Assembly (NCBI GenBank): GCA_903867855.1 | Contig: CAIPTA010000185.1 | Location: 1-33,138, forward strand | Direction of reading: 5' to 3' | From: Oligoflexia bacterium | GTDB lineage: Bacteria; Bdellovibrionota; UBA1018; CAIPTA01 | Length of the DNA stretch: 33,138 bases | In this document: positions 30,548 through 33,138 of the stretch, in pieces | Position numbering within the stretch: position 1 is the first letter of the stretch | How the letters are laid out: the number at the start of each line of letters is the position of its first letter | Notes under the pieces: model-generated | Databases searched by the model: none | The model's input: the letters and a program-made list of their open reading frames with translations, nothing else | What the model was told of the DNA's origin: nothing | Made by a program: the position numbers and the translations under genes

Positions 30548-33138
30548 CTAAAAGCTACCTATAGCGAAGTGCACCTTATAGCGGTCACCCGATGGAACGG
30601 TGGTATTGCCAACCGTAGCGTCAGATTGCAATTTCCACGCTATATCTAGTGCCACGGGACCTACCGGGGTGACATAGCGCAGGCCAGCACCAGCCGAACT
30701 CCTTACAGCAAAGGGAGCAAAACGGTCGATCATTAAGTTACCGGCATCCAAAAAAACGGCCGTTCCAAAGGCGCCACTGATGGGCACTCGATATTCACCT
30801 CTATAGTTGGCCAGGCCCAAGGTACCATTGACGGTGGTAGAGGTTTCAACTTCGATGGAGTCATCATCATAGCCGCGCAGAGATCCGATACCCCCCAAGC
30901 GGAATAGCTTGAAGGTTGGAATTGCGGAGCCCGAAACGTTAGATCTCTCCCAGCCAAGACTCATAGCGAGAGCAAAAGTGGTTCCGCCGAAAGCCGGAAT
31001 ATAAACAGTATTACTTGTAGTTGTTCGGTAGTAACCAATGTCTTGCTCGGAACCGAACACATGGGTGGCCAACTCAAAGCGATTGATAGAATAAAATCCC
31101 CGCGAAGGATTAAAAGTATCATTACGGGTGTCTACTATGAAACCTGGCGTGAGAGCACCGATGAATGAGTCTCGATTATCACTCTGACTATAGGGTGATC
31201 GAGCATTCTGAATATTATCTTGCTCATAACTATATTCAAGAAACACGGAGAAGTTCTTGGTGAGGTCACGCCTAACCGACGTGGTGAGCTTATCAATGAT
31301 AGCGTCGAAATTATTATATTGATGCCGTAGAAACTCGAGGTTGGAGGTGAGCGTAACCGGCCACTCAGCCAAATAAGGCTCTCGAAAGCCGAGGTTTATA
31401 TCATACTCTGGAAAATGATAATTGCTGGTCCGATGATTCACAACAGCCTGCGCGGTGACAGAGCGATTCCATCCCCCGAGATTTTGATAGGTAGCACCCA
31501 CGCCCAGTCGTAGACCTAAATCATTTCGAAAACCCGGAGTGATCTCAAAAGATCCGGGTATCGACTCTTCAATGAGAATAAGAATATCTTTTTTCGCTTC
31601 ATCACCAGGATGATCGACCGTTCTCACCACTACAGAAGTGAATAAGCTTAGCTTTCGCAAATTATCTTCCGCCTCATTAAGAAGCGGTTTCGTTAGCACG
31701 TCGCCACCGATAAAAGGGAGCTCTCTTAGCACCACGCGCGCATGAGTTTCCTGATTCCCGCGCACGAGAATTTCGCCAACATGCACCGTCGCCCCCTCAT
31801 CTATGTCGATTTCAAGCGATACATTGGCACTATCCTTACTGTACTTTACCAGTGAATCTGTTCCCTCATTGTCGATTCTCATATTGAGGTTACCAAGTTC
31901 TTCATATTTATTTTTTAGAGAAACAAGGCCCTGTTCGAATCGAAAAATATTGAACGGCTCACCCTCTTTTATTCCCAAGATTGACCGCACCTCCTCTTGG
32001 CTGAGGCTCTTGATCCCGTTCACCTTAATGTCTTGAACAACAGTACGAATACCCTCGTTAAACAAAAGCGTTACATCAACCTTTTTGCGGTCTTGAGAGA
32101 AAATCGTTTTTGAGAATTCTAGCTTGGCAGAAAGATACCCCTCTGACTTTAAATAATCAGAAAAGAGCTCGGCAGATTTACCAATACCTTTTTCGTGAAA
32201 AAAGTGGCGCTGCACGAGGCGGCTCCCAAATGAATTAAATTTAGACTCCGCGTCAGAAGCATCCATAGAGTACACACCTTCGATGTGCAGGCCGGTAACT
32301 TGAACTTTTTCCCCTTCGCTCATGATCAGGCTCACATATCGGATGCCCTTTTCTGGATCTTCCCGCACAAGAGTATTGATGCTTATATTTACCAGGCCAA
32401 TATCCCTATAGGCCTCAATGATTCTCCTCCGAACGGCATCGAGATAATCGCCACCGGAAGAAATTTCTTTTACGTCGCCAACAAACTCAATCAGCTCCCG
32501 ATAGCTAAACTGCTTATTGCCCCTAAAACCAAAACGGATTCTTGAGCCATAATCAATATTGACGTGGATTCGTACGCCGCCACCCTCATCCAATGAATAG
32601 GTGATTGTAGGATCTTTGGCTGTGAGGAAATCGTGGTCTCGCAACCAGTTCTTAATGTTTTGCAACCCCAACTGCACTCTATCGCGTTCAATTCGCTCCC
32701 CAGCAAGGATGCCAAATTCAGTCTGCAGCTGCTCTGCGTATCGCTTCCTTAAAATTTTATTTTCAACAGACTTTATTTCTGTCATCGAAATTGAACTCAC
32801 TACAGTGGCCGCGCCTTCTATAACCTGGAATGTGAGCTCACCCGCATCGCTAAGCTTCGTTTTAATTTCCGCATTTAAATAACCCTGCTGATTATAAAAA
32901 CCTAAAACCCTAGCCGTAGACTCATCTACCCGAATCGGATCGAAGTCCATGCCATCCTTTAGATCCATCATATTTGCGAGCGTATTGGAGGATACAGCAG
33001 TATTTCCCTCAAAAGAAATGTGTACGATTTTCACTCGTTCCTTAAATCCCACCAATAAAGTTAGTGAGTCGCTGGAATTTGCCTCTAAATATAATTCTAT
33101 TCGCGTATCCAATTGGTTGGCTTGGCGAAACCTACAAC
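30548..33138 (-). CDS. bamA: Outer-membrane assembly factor BamA (Omp85), N-terminus beyond window
   Basis: The frame is open to the right edge (codons Cys-Arg-Phe-Arg-Gln before the TTG at 33112), so the signal peptide and first residues lie outside; 862 residues are visible. About 520 residues form six consecutive POTRA-like repeats of 80-88 residues, beginning roughly at VKIVHISFEGNTAV, VSSISMTEIKSVENK, IRFGFRGNKQFSYRE, VTGLHIEGVYSMDAS, VQDIKVNGIKSLSQE and VGEILVRGNQETHA. The last 325 residues are the beta-barrel, with the lid-loop motif LRGYDD in GGIGSLRGYDD, GTAVFLDAGN, and a terminal Phe (FAIGSF). BamA inserts barrel proteins into the outer membrane. TamA or another Omp85 paralogue is an alternative; TamA has three POTRAs, which argues against it. 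Confidence 0.85.
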   Translation of the reverse strand, partial: CRFRQANQLDTRIELYLEANSSDSLTLLVGFKERVKIVHISFEGNTAVSSNTLANMMDLKDGMDFDPIRVDESTARVLGFYNQQGYLNAEIKTKLSDAGELTFQVIEGAATVVSSISMTEIKSVENKILRKRYAEQLQTEFGILAGERIERDRVQLGLQNIKNWLRDHDFLTAKDPTITYSLDEGGGVRIHVNIDYGSRIRFGFRGNKQFSYRELIEFVGDVKEISSGGDYLDAVRRRIIEAYRDIGLVNISINTLVREDPEKGIRYVSLIMSEGEKVQVTGLHIEGVYSMDASDAESKFNSFGSRLVQRHFFHEKGIGKSAELFSDYLKSEGYLSAKLEFSKTIFSQDRKKVDVTLLFNEGIRTVVQDIKVNGIKSLSQEEVRSILGIKEGEPFNIFRFEQGLVSLKNKYEELGNLNMRIDNEGTDSLVKYSKDSANVSLEIDIDEGATVHVGEILVRGNQETHARVVLRELPFIGGDVLTKPLLNEAEDNLRKLSLFTSVVVRTVDHPGDEAKKDILILIEESIPGSFEITPGFRNDLGLRLGVGATYQNLGGWNRSVTAQAVVNHRTSNYHFPEYDINLGFREPYLAEWPVTLTSNLEFLRHQYNNFDAIIDKLTTSVRRDLTKNFSVFLEYSYEQDNIQNARSPYSQSDNRDSFIGALTPGFIVDTRNDTFNPSRGFYSINRFELATHVFGSEQDIGYYRTTTSNTVYIPAFGGTTFALAMSLGWERSNVSGSAIPTFKLFRLGGIGSLRGYDDDSIEVETSTTVNGTLGLANYRGEYRVPISGAFGTAVFLDAGNLMIDRFAPFAVRSSAGAGLRYVTPVGPVALDIAWKLQSDATVGNTTVPSGDRYKVHFAIGSF

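Noticed and set aside
1..33138. CRISPR array, tRNA, rRNA, IS element or prophage
   Set aside because: I saw no regularly spaced direct repeats, no cloverleaf-like gene in the gaps, no transposase or integrase and no phage genes.

Overview
The window is chromosomal DNA of a Gram-negative (diderm) bacterium of moderate GC content. It carries an Omp85/BamA outer-membrane assembly protein, an LptF/LptG-type LPS export permease, a lipoprotein with a lipobox and several surface-glycan genes. The gene style (PilZ, TPR lipoprotein and RodZ-like genes in a row, BamA with at least six POTRA units) resembles Bdellovibrionota or other former deltaproteobacteria. That placement is an inference from style only, since no phylogenetic marker was compared. 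I see no IS element, phage gene, CRISPR array, tRNA or rRNA. Coding density is high, and the longest stretch without a gene is about 230 bp.

Region 1 (1-9836) is a nonulosonic (sialic-type) acid glycan locus. It holds a truncated glycosyltransferase (-), a CMP-nonulosonate cytidylyltransferase (neuA-like, +), a KpsC/KpsS-style capsule protein on the opposite strand, and a translationally coupled + run: neuB-like synthase, neuC-like hydrolysing 2-epimerase, glycosyltransferase, SAM methyltransferase and AsnB-type amidotransferase. Together these could make, activate, transfer and decorate a nine-carbon acidic sugar. Region 2 (9833-17292, -) is a compact seven-gene run: wecG-like transferase, initiating phosphoglycosyltransferase, gmd, fcl, O-antigen polymerase/ligase-like protein, wecB and a methyltransferase. 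It would supply GDP-fucose and UDP-ManNAc, start a lipid-linked glycan and polymerise or ligate it. No Wzx flippase is visible. Region 3 (17379-22312) has a DPM1-like GT2, a DEDDh exonuclease, a nitroreductase and a + run of membrane PilZ protein, TPR lipoprotein and RodZ-like protein. Region 4 (22543-25096, -) pairs a WcaJ-like initiating transferase with an LptF/LptG permease. Region 5 (25147-33138) is housekeeping: pepA, asnS, trmL, a cupin, a small secreted protein, rpsI/rplM and a 5'-truncated bamA.

The most notable non-coding signals are: (i) two copies (18150-18273 and about 29483-29584) of one family of long imperfect palindromes at gene 3' ends, with identical core motifs and a covarying inner stem; (ii) three perfect same-strand DnaA boxes within 85 bp in the convergent gap 22313-22542; (iii) several promoter-proximal genes with no Shine-Dalgarno and a -10-like hexamer 5-10 bp before the start codon, suggesting leaderless transcripts. 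The protein-coding genes are otherwise recognisable family members. I found no clear new multi-protein system.
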